DNA of 64,000 bases from Bacillus sp. 2B10 (GTDB lineage: Bacteria > Pseudomonadota > Alphaproteobacteria > Sphingomonadales > Sphingomonadaceae): positions 1 through 64,000 of the forward strand of contig RPSH01000014.1 in assembly GCA_003946805.1 (NCBI GenBank), written 5' to 3'. The position numbers and the translations under genes were made by a program. Positions 26,349 through 34,781 of the stretch are shown here, one piece after another (the stretch's first letter is position 1; each line of letters starts with the position of its first letter). The notes under the pieces are model-generated. The model did no database searches. It was not told where the DNA came from and saw nothing but the letters and a program-made list of their open reading frames with translations.

Positions 26349-27730
26349 TGCACGGCTTCACCCTGATCCTGCTGGTGCTGGGGTTCGGCGGCATCGGCTG
26401 GATGGTCGCCCGCGCCCGCGCCGCCCGCTTCGCCAAGCCGGTCACCGCCGCCGACCGCCCCAATTCGCTGCCCAGCCAGCATGGCTGGCACATGGCGATC
26501 TGGATCGCCGCACCGGCGCTATTGTTCCTGAGCGTCTGGAGCGCAGTATCGCCCGCGCTGGTGCGCGATGCGGTGCTGTCGACGCCCGCCGCCACCGGCC
26601 TGCCCGGTCCCGGCTTCGAACGCTCGGCGATCCTCGCCGAAGCGCGCGCGCTGGCCAGCGGCACCGCCTATGGCGCGTTCAACCAGCAGGCAGAGGTGCT
26701 GGCCCCGGCCTATGCCGCCGCGCAGAGCCGCTACGACTGGATCGGCACCGCACTTGCCATCCTGCTCGCCTTTGCCGGCGGGGCGTTCGCCTTCACCCGC
26801 ATCCGCCCCGATTACCGGGCGCGTACGCAGGTCGAGCGCGCGGTGATGCTGGCGCTGCTGGTCGCGTCGCTGATCGCGATCCTGACCACGCTCGGCATCT
26901 TCGTGTCACTGGTGGTCGAAAGCTGGCGCTTCTTCCGCATCGTGCCGGTGACCGATTTCCTGTTCGGCACCAACTGGAGCCCGCAGGTCATCCGATCGTC
27001 CGATCCCGGCGCGACGCTGGGCGCGGTGCCGCTGTTCTGGGGCACGTTCTTCATCGGCGCGGTGATCGCGATGATCGTCGCCATCCCGTTCGGGCTGATG
27101 AGCGCGATCTACCTGACGCAGTACGCCCGCCCGGCCGTGCGCAAGTGGATGAAGCCGATCCTCGAGATCCTCGCCGGCGTGCCGACCGTCGTCTATGGCT
27201 ATTTCGCCGCGCTGACCGTCGGTCCCGCGATCCGCGACCTCGCGGTGGTGCTGGGGATGCCGTTCGCCAGTTCGGAAAGCGCGCTGGCCGCCGGCCTCGT
27301 CATGGGCGTGATGATTATCCCGTTCGTGTCGTCGATGGCCGATGATTCGATCGCCGCCGTGCCGCAGTCGATGCGCGACGGCAGCCTGGCGATGGGCGCC
27401 ACCACCAGCGAGACGATCGCCAAGGTGCTGCTGCCCGCCGCGCTGCCCGGCGTGGTCGCGGGCGTACTGCTCGCCGTCTCCAGGGCGATCGGCGAGACGA
27501 TGATCGTCGTCATGGCCGCCTCGGGTGCCGCCTCGATCACGCTCAATCCGTTCGAAAGCGCCACGACGGTCACCAAGCAGATCGTCGACCTGCTGACCGG
27601 CGAGGCGGAGTTCGATAGCCCGAAGACGCTCGCCGCCTTCGCGCTGGGCCTCACGCTGTTCGCGATCACCTTCCTCCTCAACGTCGTCGCGCTGCGCGTC
27701 GTGAAACGGTACCGGGAAGCATATGAATAA
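26348..27730 (+). CDS. pstC: Phosphate ABC transporter permease PstC
   Basis: 460 aa, longer than the E. coli protein (about 320). An extra N-terminal region of about 150 residues holds one or two more membrane helices (first helix 5-20, another near 140-155) and a soluble linker. The conserved permease domain (about 200-455) has the EAA-type loop around A-M-G-A-T-T-S-E-T-I-A-K-V-L-L-P-A. Long PstC forms are usual in alphaproteobacteria. The start at 26348 overlaps the pstS stop, and its end overlaps pstA by 8 bases. Confidence 0.95.
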   Translation: MHGFTLILLVLGFGGIGWMVARARAARFAKPVTAADRPNSLPSQHGWHMAIWIAAPALLFLSVWSAVSPALVRDAVLSTPAATGLPGPGFERSAILAEARALASGTAYGAFNQQAEVLAPAYAAAQSRYDWIGTALAILLAFAGGAFAFTRIRPDYRARTQVERAVMLALLVASLIAILTTLGIFVSLVVESWRFFRIVPVTDFLFGTNWSPQVIRSSDPGATLGAVPLFWGTFFIGAVIAMIVAIPFGLMSAIYLTQYARPAVRKWMKPILEILAGVPTVVYGYFAALTVGPAIRDLAVVLGMPFASSESALAAGLVMGVMIIPFVSSMADDSIAAVPQSMRDGSLAMGATTSETIAKVLLPAALPGVVAGVLLAVSRAIGETMIVVMAASGAASITLNPFESATTVTKQIVDLLTGEAEFDSPKTLAAFALGLTLFAITFLLNVVALRVVKRYREAYE

Positions 27731-29021
27731 TCCTGCCAACGTCGCCGGATCGCCCGCGATCGAGCGGGATGTGCCCGAACGGGTGCCGACCGACTGGAAG
27801 ACGGGGGCGATGCAGAAGCGCATCCGCCGCCGTTATGCCGCCGAACGCCGCTTCCGCTTCTTCGGGCTGGCGGCGGTCGTGCTGTCGGCGGGGTTCCTCG
27901 CCTTCCTGCTCGTCACCATGCTCATCAGTGGCGTCGGCGGGTTCCAGCGGACGCTCGTCACGCTGCCCATCGACTTCCCATCGGCGGGGATCGAGGTCGA
28001 CCGCGCGCAGTTGAAGACGCGTGGCGCCGACCTCGCACTCGCCGGCGCGGGCCTCGAAAACGCCGTCAACGGCACGGCGGCAGCCGCGTTCGGCGAGGAC
28101 AACCGTGTCGTTTCCGACAGCGCATGGCTGACGGTGCGTGACGCGATCAAGGCCGATCCGTCGATCCTGACGCAAAAGGTCAGCATCCCCGTTCCCGCCG
28201 CGCCGGGGCTGGAGGAAGCGGCCAAGGGTGATGGCGAGCCGGCGGACGAAGCGATGGTCGCGCGGCTGGAGCGCGCGGGCGCGATCTCGACCGGGTTCAA
28301 CACCGACTTCTTCCAATCGGCCGACTCGACCGATCCGACGGCGGTCGGCATCTGGGGCGCGCTCAAGGGCTCGCTGATGACGATGCTCGTCACGCTGCTG
28401 ATCGCCTTTCCGGTCGGCACGCTGTCGGCGCTGTATCTGGAGGAATACGCCCCGCGGAACCGCTGGACCGACCTGATCGAGGTGTCGATCAACAACCTCG
28501 CCGCCGTCCCCTCGATCATCTTCGGCCTGCTCGGACTGGCGGTATTCCTCGGCACGCTCAACCTGCCGCGCTCGGCGCCGATCGTCGGCGGGCTGACACT
28601 GGCGCTGATGATCATGCCGGTCATCGTCATCGCCGGGCGCAACGCGATCAAGGCGGTGCCGCCGTCGATCCGCGACGCGGCGCTCGGCATCGGCGCGTCG
28701 AAGGTGCAGGTCGTGTTCCACCATGTCCTGCCGCTCGCGCTGCCCGGCATCCTGACCGGCACGATCATCGGCATGGCGCGCGCGCTGGGCGAGACCGCGC
28801 CGCTGCTGATGATCGGCATGCGCGCCTTCATCAGCCAGGCGCCACAGGGGTTCGCCGACCCCGCCACCGTGCTGCCGGTGCAGATCTTCCTGTGGTCCGA
28901 TCAGGTCAGCCGCGGCTTCATCGAAAAGACCAGCGCGGCGATCCTCGTGCTGCTGGCGTTCCTCCTCGCGATGAACGCGCTCGCCATCTATCTCCGCAAT
29001 CGCTTCGAGACCCGCTGGTAA
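27723..29021 (+). CDS. pstA: Phosphate ABC transporter permease PstA with DUF3333 N-terminus
   Basis: 432 aa. An N-terminal DUF3333-like region (about 20-190, one membrane helix then a periplasmic segment) precedes the permease domain (about 215-425), with the cytoplasmic EAA loop [18 protein letters not shown]. It overlaps pstC by 8 bases (ATGAATAA region) and pstB by one base (TAATG). Confidence 0.95.
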   Translation: MNNPANVAGSPAIERDVPERVPTDWKTGAMQKRIRRRYAAERRFRFFGLAAVVLSAGFLAFLLVTMLISGVGGFQRTLVTLPIDFPSAGIEVDRAQLKTRGADLALAGAGLENAVNGTAAAAFGEDNRVVSDSAWLTVRDAIKADPSILTQKVSIPVPAAPGLEEAAKGDGEPADEAMVARLERAGAISTGFNTDFFQSADSTDPTAVGIWGALKGSLMTMLVTLLIAFPVGTLSALYLEEYAPRNRWTDLIEVSINNLAAVPSIIFGLLGLAVFLGTLNLPRSAPIVGGLTLALMIMPVIVIAGRNAIKAVPPSIRDAALGIGASKVQVVFHHVLPLALPGILTGTIIGMARALGETAPLLMIGMRAFISQAPQGFADPATVLPVQIFLWSDQVSRGFIEKTSAAILVLLAFLLAMNALAIYLRNRFETRW

Positions 29022-29803
29022 TGACCGACACCACTCTCAACAACGCACCGCCGAAACTGTCGGCGCGCGGCGTCGACGTGTTCTATGGCCAGAAACAGGC
29101 GATCAGGGACGTGTCGATCGACATCGACATGGAACATGTCACCGCCTTCATCGGCCCGTCGGGCTGCGGCAAGTCGACCTTCCTGCGCACGATGAACCGG
29201 ATGAACGACACCGTCGCCTCGGCCCGGGTCACCGGCGACATCCGGCTGGACGGCGAGGACATCTATTCCCCCGCGATGGACGTGGTGCAGTTGCGCGCGC
29301 GCGTCGGCATGGTGTTCCAGAAGCCGAACCCCTTCCCCAAATCGATCTACGAGAACGTCGCCTACGGCCCGCGCATCCACGGCCTCGCCACGTCGAAGGG
29401 CGAGATGGACGGGATCGTCGAACGATCGCTGACCCGCGCCGGGCTGTGGAACGAGGTCAGGGACCGCCTGACCGACAGTGGCACCGCGCTGTCGGGCGGG
29501 CAGCAGCAGCGGCTGTGCATCGCGCGCGCCATCGCGGTCGATCCGGAAGTGATCCTGATGGACGAGCCCTGCTCGGCGCTCGATCCGATCGCGACGGCGA
29601 AGATCGAGGAGCTCATCCACGAACTGCGCGGCCGCTACGCGATCGCGATCGTGACCCACAACATGCAGCAGGCGGCGCGGGTGTCGCAGCGTACCGCCTT
29701 CTTCCATCTGGGCACGCTGGTCGAATATGGCCGGACCTCGGATATCTTTACCAACCCCCGGCAAGAGCGCACAAAAGACTATATTACGGGGCGTTATGGT
29801 TGA
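29021..29803 (+). CDS. pstB: Phosphate ABC transporter ATP-binding protein
   Basis: 260 aa. Walker [10 protein letters not shown] (about 43-51), Q-loop region [10 protein letters not shown], signature L-S-G-G-Q-Q-Q-R-L and Walker B V-I-L-M-D-E-P are all present. The start at 29021 shares a base with the pstA stop. It powers phosphate uptake through PstCA. Confidence 0.98.
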   Translation: MTDTTLNNAPPKLSARGVDVFYGQKQAIRDVSIDIDMEHVTAFIGPSGCGKSTFLRTMNRMNDTVASARVTGDIRLDGEDIYSPAMDVVQLRARVGMVFQKPNPFPKSIYENVAYGPRIHGLATSKGEMDGIVERSLTRAGLWNEVRDRLTDSGTALSGGQQQRLCIARAIAVDPEVILMDEPCSALDPIATAKIEELIHELRGRYAIAIVTHNMQQAARVSQRTAFFHLGTLVEYGRTSDIFTNPRQERTKDYITGRYG

Positions 29804-29813
29804 GGGAGGCGAA

Positions 29814-30515
29814 ATGACGACGGGCCACGAACATACCGTCAAGGCATTCGATCGCGACATCGGGCATCTGCGCGCGCTGATCTCGCAGATGGGCGGGCTT
29901 GCCGAACAGGCGATCCACGACGCGATGCTGGCATTGTCGCGCAACGATCCCGCGCTCGCCAAGCAGGTCCGCGCACAGGACAAGGCGATCGACGCGATCG
30001 AGGCGGAGGTCGAGAAGCTGGTCGTGCGCGTCATCGCGCTGCGCGCGCCGATGGCCGACGACCTGCGCGAGGTCGTCGCGGCGCTCAAGATCGCAGCGGT
30101 GATCGAACGCATCGGCGACTATGCCAAGAACATCGCCAAGCGCGTGTCGTCGATCCATGGCGAGACGCACGACCCGCGCATCGAACCGCTCAGCATCCTC
30201 CCCGCCATGGCGCAGCTCGCGTCGGATATGGTGCATGACGTGCTCAACGCCTTTTCGGCGCGCGACGCGCAGGCGGCGGTCGAGATCTGCAAGCGCGACA
30301 ATGCGCTCGACGATTATTACAACAGCATCTTCCGCGTGCTGGTGACCTATATGGTCGAAAATCCCAAGACGATCAGCCAGGTCGCCCACCTGCTGTTCGT
30401 CGCCAAGAATCTGGAACGCATCGGCGACCATGCGACCAACGTCGCCGAAATGGTCTATTTCGCCGCGACCGGCCAGACGATGGCAGAGCGTGAAACCCCG
30501 GACTTCGCAGGATAA
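29814..30515 (+). CDS. phoU: Phosphate signalling complex protein PhoU
   Basis: 233 aa, two copies of the three-helix PhoU domain (about 15-105 and 120-215). E-R-I-G-D-Y-A-K-N-I-A and E-R-I-G-D-H-A-T-N-V-A are the paired metal-binding motifs. GGAGG lies about 5 nt before the ATG at 29814, which favours it over an ATG at 29796 inside pstB. It links Pst transport to PhoR. Confidence 0.97.
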   Translation: MTTGHEHTVKAFDRDIGHLRALISQMGGLAEQAIHDAMLALSRNDPALAKQVRAQDKAIDAIEAEVEKLVVRVIALRAPMADDLREVVAALKIAAVIERIGDYAKNIAKRVSSIHGETHDPRIEPLSILPAMAQLASDMVHDVLNAFSARDAQAAVEICKRDNALDDYYNSIFRVLVTYMVENPKTISQVAHLLFVAKNLERIGDHATNVAEMVYFAATGQTMAERETPDFAG

Positions 30516-30517
30516 TC

Positions 30518-31210
30518 ATGACCAAGGCACGGATGTTGCTGCTGGAAGACGATGCGGCGCTGGCCGAACTGATCGCCTTTCATTTCCAGCGCGAGGATTT
30601 CGAGGTCGTCCGCACGCACGAGGGCGAGGAAGCGCTGTTGCTGGCGCGCGAGGCGACGCCCGACATCGTCCTGCTCGACTGGATGGTCGAGGGGCTGTCG
30701 GGGATCGAGGTCTGCCGCCAGTTGCGGCGACAGGCCGAGACGCAGAACGTGCCGATCATCATGCTGACCGCGCGCGGCGAGGAGGAGGACCGGGTCCGCG
30801 GCCTCGAAACCGGGGCGGACGATTACGTCACCAAGCCGTTTTCGCCGCGCGAACTGGTCGCGCGCGTCAACGCGGTGTTGCGCCGCGTGCGGCCCGCGCT
30901 GGCCGGCGAGGCGCTGACTTATGCCGATATCGAGATGGACACGGTCGGCCACCGCGTCCGGCGCGGGGGCGAGGTCGTGCCGCTGGGTCCGACGGAATTT
31001 CGCCTCCTCAAGCACTTCCTCGAACATCCCGGCTGGGTCTTCTCGCGCGAACGACTGCTCGATGCAGTCTGGGGCCATGATTCGGACATCGAATCGCGTA
31101 CCGTCGACGTACATATCCGGCGGCTGCGCAAGGCGATCAATGTCGGCGACCGGCCCGATATTATCCGCACCGTACGGTCGGCAGGCTATGCTCTGGACGC
31201 GGCGGGCTGA
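30518..31210 (+). CDS. phoB: Phosphate regulon response regulator PhoB
   Basis: 230-aa OmpR/PhoB-type regulator. The receiver domain has E-D-D (10-12), the phosphoacceptor Asp54 in V-L-L-D-W-M and the Lys in V-T-K-P-F-S-P. The winged helix (about 130-228) includes R-T-V-D-V-H-I-R-R-L-R-K. It is the last gene of phoR-pstSCAB-phoU-phoB, so sensor and regulator bracket the transporter. Confidence 0.97.
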   Translation: MTKARMLLLEDDAALAELIAFHFQREDFEVVRTHEGEEALLLAREATPDIVLLDWMVEGLSGIEVCRQLRRQAETQNVPIIMLTARGEEEDRVRGLETGADDYVTKPFSPRELVARVNAVLRRVRPALAGEALTYADIEMDTVGHRVRRGGEVVPLGPTEFRLLKHFLEHPGWVFSRERLLDAVWGHDSDIESRTVDVHIRRLRKAINVGDRPDIIRTVRSAGYALDAAG

Positions 31211-31220
31211 AAACTTCGTC

Positions 31221-31245
31221 GGAAACCTTTCCGTGCTTGCACGTT
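31221..31245 (+). promoter_or_regulatory. Possible EcfG-type (general stress) promoter
   Basis: GGAAA (31221-31225), a 16-bp spacer and CGTT (31242-31245) differ at one -35 position from the alphaproteobacterial EcfG consensus GGAAC-N16/17-CGTT. It lies 42 bp before the Pro-rich protein at 31288. Confidence 0.4.
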
Positions 31246-31287
31246 TGGTTCGCAGCCTCAACGAAACACGTCACAAGGAGCTATCCG

Positions 31288-31665
31288 ATGAAGACTGTTG
31301 CTTTCATGGCTGCCCTGCTCATGGGCAGCGCCGCCGTCGCGCAGACCACCCCGCCGACGACGCCGCCGGCCGATTCGACGATGCAGCCGGGCACGCCGGC
31401 CGCGCCGACGCCGCCGGCCGACAACATGACGCCGCCGCCCGCCCCGGACGCCCCTGCCGATCCGGCAGCGGCCCCGACCACCCCGCCGGCCGACCCGATG
31501 GCGACGACCGCCGCCCCGGCACCGATGGCGGGTGCGCCGATGGCCGGCACGCCGCAGGTGCAGTTCGCCCCGCCGCAGATGACCCCGCCGCCGGCGGCGA
31601 AGGAAAGCTATCCGGTGTGCTCGCGCACCGTGAAGGACGGCTGCCGCAACCCGGGCGGCAAGTAA
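31288..31665 (+). CDS. Pro/Ala/Thr-rich exported protein of unknown function
   Basis: 125 aa. An AAGGAG precedes the ATG at 31288. The signal peptide M-K-T-V-A-F-M-A-A-L-L-M-G-S-A-A-V-A-Q ends near residue 19. About 80 residues of P-P-A-D / T-P-P repeats follow, then a short conserved-looking end Y-P-V-C-S-R-T-V-K-D-G-C-R-N-P with two cysteines. It has no catalytic domain and is probably a periplasmic or cell-wall-associated spacer. It is followed by a strong terminator. Its N-terminal style resembles the fasciclin protein at 38045. Confidence 0.75.
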   Translation: MKTVAFMAALLMGSAAVAQTTPPTTPPADSTMQPGTPAAPTPPADNMTPPPAPDAPADPAAAPTTPPADPMATTAAPAPMAGAPMAGTPQVQFAPPQMTPPPAAKESYPVCSRTVKDGCRNPGGK

Positions 31666-31691
31666 CCGCACGGGCCTGACAGGCCAACAAC

Positions 31692-31724
31692 GGCGCCCCG
31701 CTCATCCGGCGGGGCGCCTTTTTT
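31692..31724 (+). terminator. Intrinsic terminator
   Basis: GGCGCCCCGC (31692-31701) pairs perfectly with GCGGGGCGCC (31709-31718) around a 7-nt loop, followed by TTTTTT. It ends the transcript of the Pro-rich gene and separates it from the convergent nucleotidyltransferase gene. Confidence 0.9.
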
Positions 31725-31747
31725 GTTGCCGCCGATCGCCGGCCCAG

Positions 31748-32308
31748 TCATCGAGTCGGCACTTCCCGCAGCAGGGGCCAGCGCCGCCGCCACCCCTTCG
31801 ATTGCGCACGTTCCTCATGGATGCGGCGTCTGGCCGCCGTGCAGGGCGGGATCGGCCGCAGGATCAGGTGCAGCAGGTCGTGCAACCCGAACGGCGCCGC
31901 CACCTCGGCATCGTCGCCCCTGACGCGACGGACTGCCACGGCGGTCGCCGTTTCCGGCCAGAACCGCATCGCATCGACGGTGGACGCATAGGGCGCATCG
32001 CCATTGCGGACATGCATCCTCGCCTGATTCCTGACCGACCACGCGATGCCCGGCGCCGCCGAACGCAAGGCGGCTTCATGCTCCCGGTCGAGCGCTGCAT
32101 CGATGCGATGCGGATCGTACCAGATCACGTCGACATCACCCGCCAGCGCGGACGGCGTGCGGCCATGCAGCCGATCCCATACGGCATTCCTGACAAAGCC
32201 GGCCCCGATCCATCCATCGGGCAGGCCCAGCTCGCGCACGTGCCCCAGCAGCCGCCAGCGAAGCGGATCGGCCCGCAGGATGGCAATGACCTCGGCAGCA
32301 TCCTCCAT
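31748..32308 (-). CDS. Nucleotidyltransferase-family protein (DUF925/NTP_transf_6-like)
   Basis: 186 aa. The N-terminal A-G-F-V-R-N-A-V-W-D then D-V-D-V-I-W-Y-D pattern gives a polymerase-beta-like active site (D-x-D), and F-W-P-E-T-A-T-A-V-A-V-R is characteristic of the family. Function is unknown; members stand alone in many proteobacteria. The gene is convergent with the Pro-rich gene and divergent from the membrane protein at 32414. Confidence 0.8.
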   Translation of the reverse strand: MEDAAEVIAILRADPLRWRLLGHVRELGLPDGWIGAGFVRNAVWDRLHGRTPSALAGDVDVIWYDPHRIDAALDREHEAALRSAAPGIAWSVRNQARMHVRNGDAPYASTVDAMRFWPETATAVAVRRVRGDDAEVAAPFGLHDLLHLILRPIPPCTAARRRIHEERAQSKGWRRRWPLLREVPTR

Positions 32309-32356
32309 GCAACGATGCTATCGTGGCCACTGCTGGGGCGGAAGGGCAGACGGTTG

Positions 32357-32400
32357 TGTATTGTGCAGGCAATACACGGGTGCTATACCTGACCAATACA
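32357..32400 (+). promoter_or_regulatory. Promoter with overlapping palindromic operator
   Basis: A perfect inverted repeat TGTATTG-N6-CAATACA spans 32357-32376. A third half site CAATACA lies at 32394-32400, 24 bp from the second. A plausible -35 TTGTGC (32361-32366) and -10 TATACC (32384-32389) are 17 bp apart. The operator therefore covers the -35 box and a repeat covers the start site, which fits a dimeric repressor. A GGGAGG ribosome-binding site follows. Confidence 0.6.
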
Positions 32401-32413
32401 GGGAGGTAGCAGC

Positions 32414-33439
32414 ATGTATAGCGAAAGCGATCTGAACGGCGCGGTGGAGGCGGGCGTGCTGTCGCGCGATGCCGCCGAGGCGTTGCGCGCGCACATCGCG
32501 CGGCAGCGCGCGACGCCGGTGGTGGACGAGGAACATTTCCGCCTGCTCACCGGGTTCAACGACATCTTCGTCTCGGTCGCGCTCGCGCTGCTGCTGGTGT
32601 CGCTGGCGTGGATCGGCGGCACGATCCTGACGCCGCTGGGCGGCCTGGGCGTCGCGGGGGCGGCGTGGTTCCTCGCCGAATATTTCACCGCGAAGCGGCG
32701 CATGGCGCTGCCCAGCATCCTGCTGCTGCTGGCGTTCGTCGGCGGCGTCGCGGCGACGCTGGTCGGCATCGTCGTCGAACTCGATCCGCGGAACCTGCCT
32801 GACCGGACGACGGCGATGATCTTCGCCGGCATCGGCGTGGTCGCCGCAGGGGCGGCATGGGCGCACTGGCGCCGGTTCATGGTGCCGATCACCGTCGCCG
32901 CGGGGGCAGCGGCGCTGGTACTGACCGTGTCGGCGCTGATCGTCGCCGCGGTGCCGACGCTGAAGGACAATTTCTATCCCGTCACGCTGCTGGGGGGCAT
33001 CGGCGTGTTCGTCGCCGCGATGCGGTGGGACCTGTCGGACCGCGACCGCCGCACCCGGCGCAGCGACGTCGCCTTCTGGCTGCACCTCGTCGCCGCGCCG
33101 CTGATCGCACATTCGCTGTTCCAGCTGCTCGGCGTGTTCGGCCCCAGCGTCACGCTGCCGATGGCGGCGGTGGTGATCGCGCTCTACATCCTGTTCGGCG
33201 TCGTCGCGCTGGCGGTCGATCGCCGCGCGCTGCTGGTGTCCAGCCTCGCCTATGTCCTCTACGCGCTCTACGCGCTGTTCGAACAGGCGGGTGCGGTCGA
33301 GCTGTCGGCGGCGTTCACCGCCTTCGTCATCGGATCGGCGCTGCTGACGCTGTCGGTTTTCTGGCAACCGATGCGCCGCGCGGTGGTTGGGCTGCTCGGC
33401 GGCATCGGCGAACGCCTGCCGCCGGTGGCGATGGCCTGA
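32414..33439 (+). CDS. Polytopic membrane protein, DUF2157-like
   Basis: 341 aa. A soluble N-terminus (1-50) starts M-Y-S-E-S-D-L-N-G-A-V-E-A-G-V-L, typical of DUF2157-like proteins. About nine or ten hydrophobic helices follow from residue 52 to 330, with small Arg-rich cytoplasmic turns. No transport signature is visible. A palindromic operator precedes the gene and a GNRA-loop terminator follows, so it is a single-gene, probably regulated unit. Function unknown. Confidence 0.75.
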   Translation: MYSESDLNGAVEAGVLSRDAAEALRAHIARQRATPVVDEEHFRLLTGFNDIFVSVALALLLVSLAWIGGTILTPLGGLGVAGAAWFLAEYFTAKRRMALPSILLLLAFVGGVAATLVGIVVELDPRNLPDRTTAMIFAGIGVVAAGAAWAHWRRFMVPITVAAGAAALVLTVSALIVAAVPTLKDNFYPVTLLGGIGVFVAAMRWDLSDRDRRTRRSDVAFWLHLVAAPLIAHSLFQLLGVFGPSVTLPMAAVVIALYILFGVVALAVDRRALLVSSLAYVLYALYALFEQAGAVELSAAFTAFVIGSALLTLSVFWQPMRRAVVGLLGGIGERLPPVAMA

Positions 33440-33464
33440 AACCATTCCTCAGGAGCGAACCTCG

Positions 33465-33493
33465 CGGCCCCGGGCGACCGGGGCCGTTTTTTT
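33465..33493 (+). terminator. Intrinsic terminator with GCGA tetraloop
   Basis: CGGCCCCGG (33465-33473) pairs with CCGGGGCCG (33478-33486) across a GCGA loop, followed by seven T. It lies 26 bp after the stop of the membrane protein. Confidence 0.93.
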
Positions 33494-33515
33494 CGTGTGC
33501 GCGGACCGCCGGGAA

Positions 33516-33537
33516 CGTCATTCCGGCGCAGGCCGGG
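33516..33537. repeat. Half-copy of palindromic repeat family A
   Basis: CGTCATTCCGGCGCAGGCCG matches one arm of the family A copies, nearest to that at 51838. The opposite arm is missing. It sits in the convergent gap before DUF2794. Confidence 0.55.
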
Positions 33538-33548
33538 GCAACGGCCTG

Positions 33549-33890
33549 TCATTCCTCGACCAGCTTCATCAGCCGCCGCTCGACCGGGGCCAGCACCGGG
33601 CCCAGCTCGTGCCCGCGCTTCACGATCGCCCCGGCCTCACCGACCAGCGCCCACATCCCCTGCCGGTTGCGCAGTTCCGGCCGCTTCTCGATACGGAATT
33701 CGGGCCGTTCGGTCGCACGGCGGAACGCGCTGAAGATCGCGGCATCACGGCCGAGGTCGATGGCATAGTCGCGCCAGTGCCCCGCCGCGACCATCCGGCC
33801 GTACAGGTCGAGGATGCGGGTCAGCTCGACGCGTTCGAACCCGACCTGCCCCGGCTGCCGGGCATTGGGAAAGGGCGTGACGATCCCCAT
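33549..33890 (-). CDS. DUF2794 domain-containing protein
   Basis: 113-aa small soluble protein. The start ATG at 33890 shares a base with the cysE stop (TGATG). R-V-E-L-T-R-I-L-D-L-Y-G-R-M-V-A-A-G-H-W-R-D-Y-A-I-D is the family core (about 22-47). DUF2794 proteins are restricted to alphaproteobacteria and have no known function. Tight coupling to cysE suggests co-regulation with cysteine synthesis. Confidence 0.88.
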   Translation of the reverse strand: MGIVTPFPNARQPGQVGFERVELTRILDLYGRMVAAGHWRDYAIDLGRDAAIFSAFRRATERPEFRIEKRPELRNRQGMWALVGEAGAIVKRGHELGPVLAPVERRLMKLVEE

Positions 33891-34573
33891 CAGGCGCTGT
33901 CGCGATGGTCCCGCTGCTCGGCCAGCAGCTCGTCGAGCCGCCGCCGTAGCGTCTCCACCTCGCAGCGCAGCAGCTCCACGCGCTGCGTCTGCGGGTCGAA
34001 CGTGTCGCGGCACGGCGTGCCATAGGGAACGAAGCGCGGATCGGTCGCCTGCCCGCCCTCGACCACCGTCGGCCGCGCGGGGATGCCGACGACGGTCGTC
34101 CCGTCGGGCACGTCCTTCGTCACCACCGCATTGGCGCCGACGCGGGCGCGCACGCCGACGGTGATTGGCCCCAGCACCTGCGCGCCCGACCCGATGATCG
34201 CACCGTCGCCGATCGTCGGATGGCGCTTGCCCGCAACGCCGTTGTCGGGGCTGGTCCCGCCCAGCGTGACGTTCTGGTAGATCGTCACGCCATCACCGAT
34301 CCGTGCCGTCTCGCCGATCACGACGAAGCCGTGGTCGATGAAGAAATGCCGTCCGATCGTCGCGCCGGGATGGATGTCGATCGCGGTCAGGAAGCGCGAG
34401 AAATGGTTGATCGCGCGCGCCGCGAAATACCAGCGCGCACGGAACAGCCGGTGCGCGACCTTGTGGAACGCCACCGCCCACACGCCGGGATAGGTCAGGA
34501 TTTCGGCGCGCGACCGGGGCGCGGGGTCACGCGCCTTGATCGAATCCAGATAGCGCATCAGCCGCGCAGCCAT
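33890..34573 (-). CDS. cysE: Serine O-acetyltransferase (EpsC/CysE type)
   Basis: 227 aa; acetylates serine for cysteine synthesis. The N-terminal helical region (1-60) has P-G-V-W-A-V-A-F-H-K-V-A-H-R-L. The left-handed beta-helix covers about 70-170 with I-G-R-H-F-F-I-D-H-G, G-E-T-A-R-I-G-D and H-P-T-I-G-D-G-A-I-I-G-S-G-A. It ends with a predicted coiled coil (L-R-C-E-V-E-T-L-R-R-R-L-D-E-L). The start at 34573 was chosen because the upstream open frame lacks family sequence. Confidence 0.93.
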   Translation of the reverse strand: MAARLMRYLDSIKARDPAPRSRAEILTYPGVWAVAFHKVAHRLFRARWYFAARAINHFSRFLTAIDIHPGATIGRHFFIDHGFVVIGETARIGDGVTIYQNVTLGGTSPDNGVAGKRHPTIGDGAIIGSGAQVLGPITVGVRARVGANAVVTKDVPDGTTVVGIPARPTVVEGGQATDPRFVPYGTPCRDTFDPQTQRVELLRCEVETLRRRLDELLAEQRDHRDSA

Positions 34574-34658
34574 GGGCAGTCCCCTTTGTCGCCGAGCCCG
34601 TTCGCGGTGCGTCGAAACCCGCTTTCCGCACGTTTCCGAACGGACTCCCAGGCCGTGA

Positions 34659-34726
34659 TGTAGGCCGCCCACCACCGCCCGCCAAGTCGTGCTGTAGGCG
34701 CAACAAACCCTATGTATCTTGTAGGC
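34659..34726. promoter_or_regulatory. Three TGTAGGC direct repeats in the cysE/TauE divergent gap
   Basis: TGTAGGC occurs at 34659-34665, 34693-34699 and 34720-34726 within the 208-bp divergent region between cysE and the sulfite-exporter-like gene. Spacing is 34 and 27 bp. It could be a shared regulator site; no known consensus was recognised. Confidence 0.35.
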
Positions 34727-34781
34727 ATTGTCGTTTGCCGTCATCACTGGCCGCCGCTGAGCCGATATCGAGGGAAATTGG

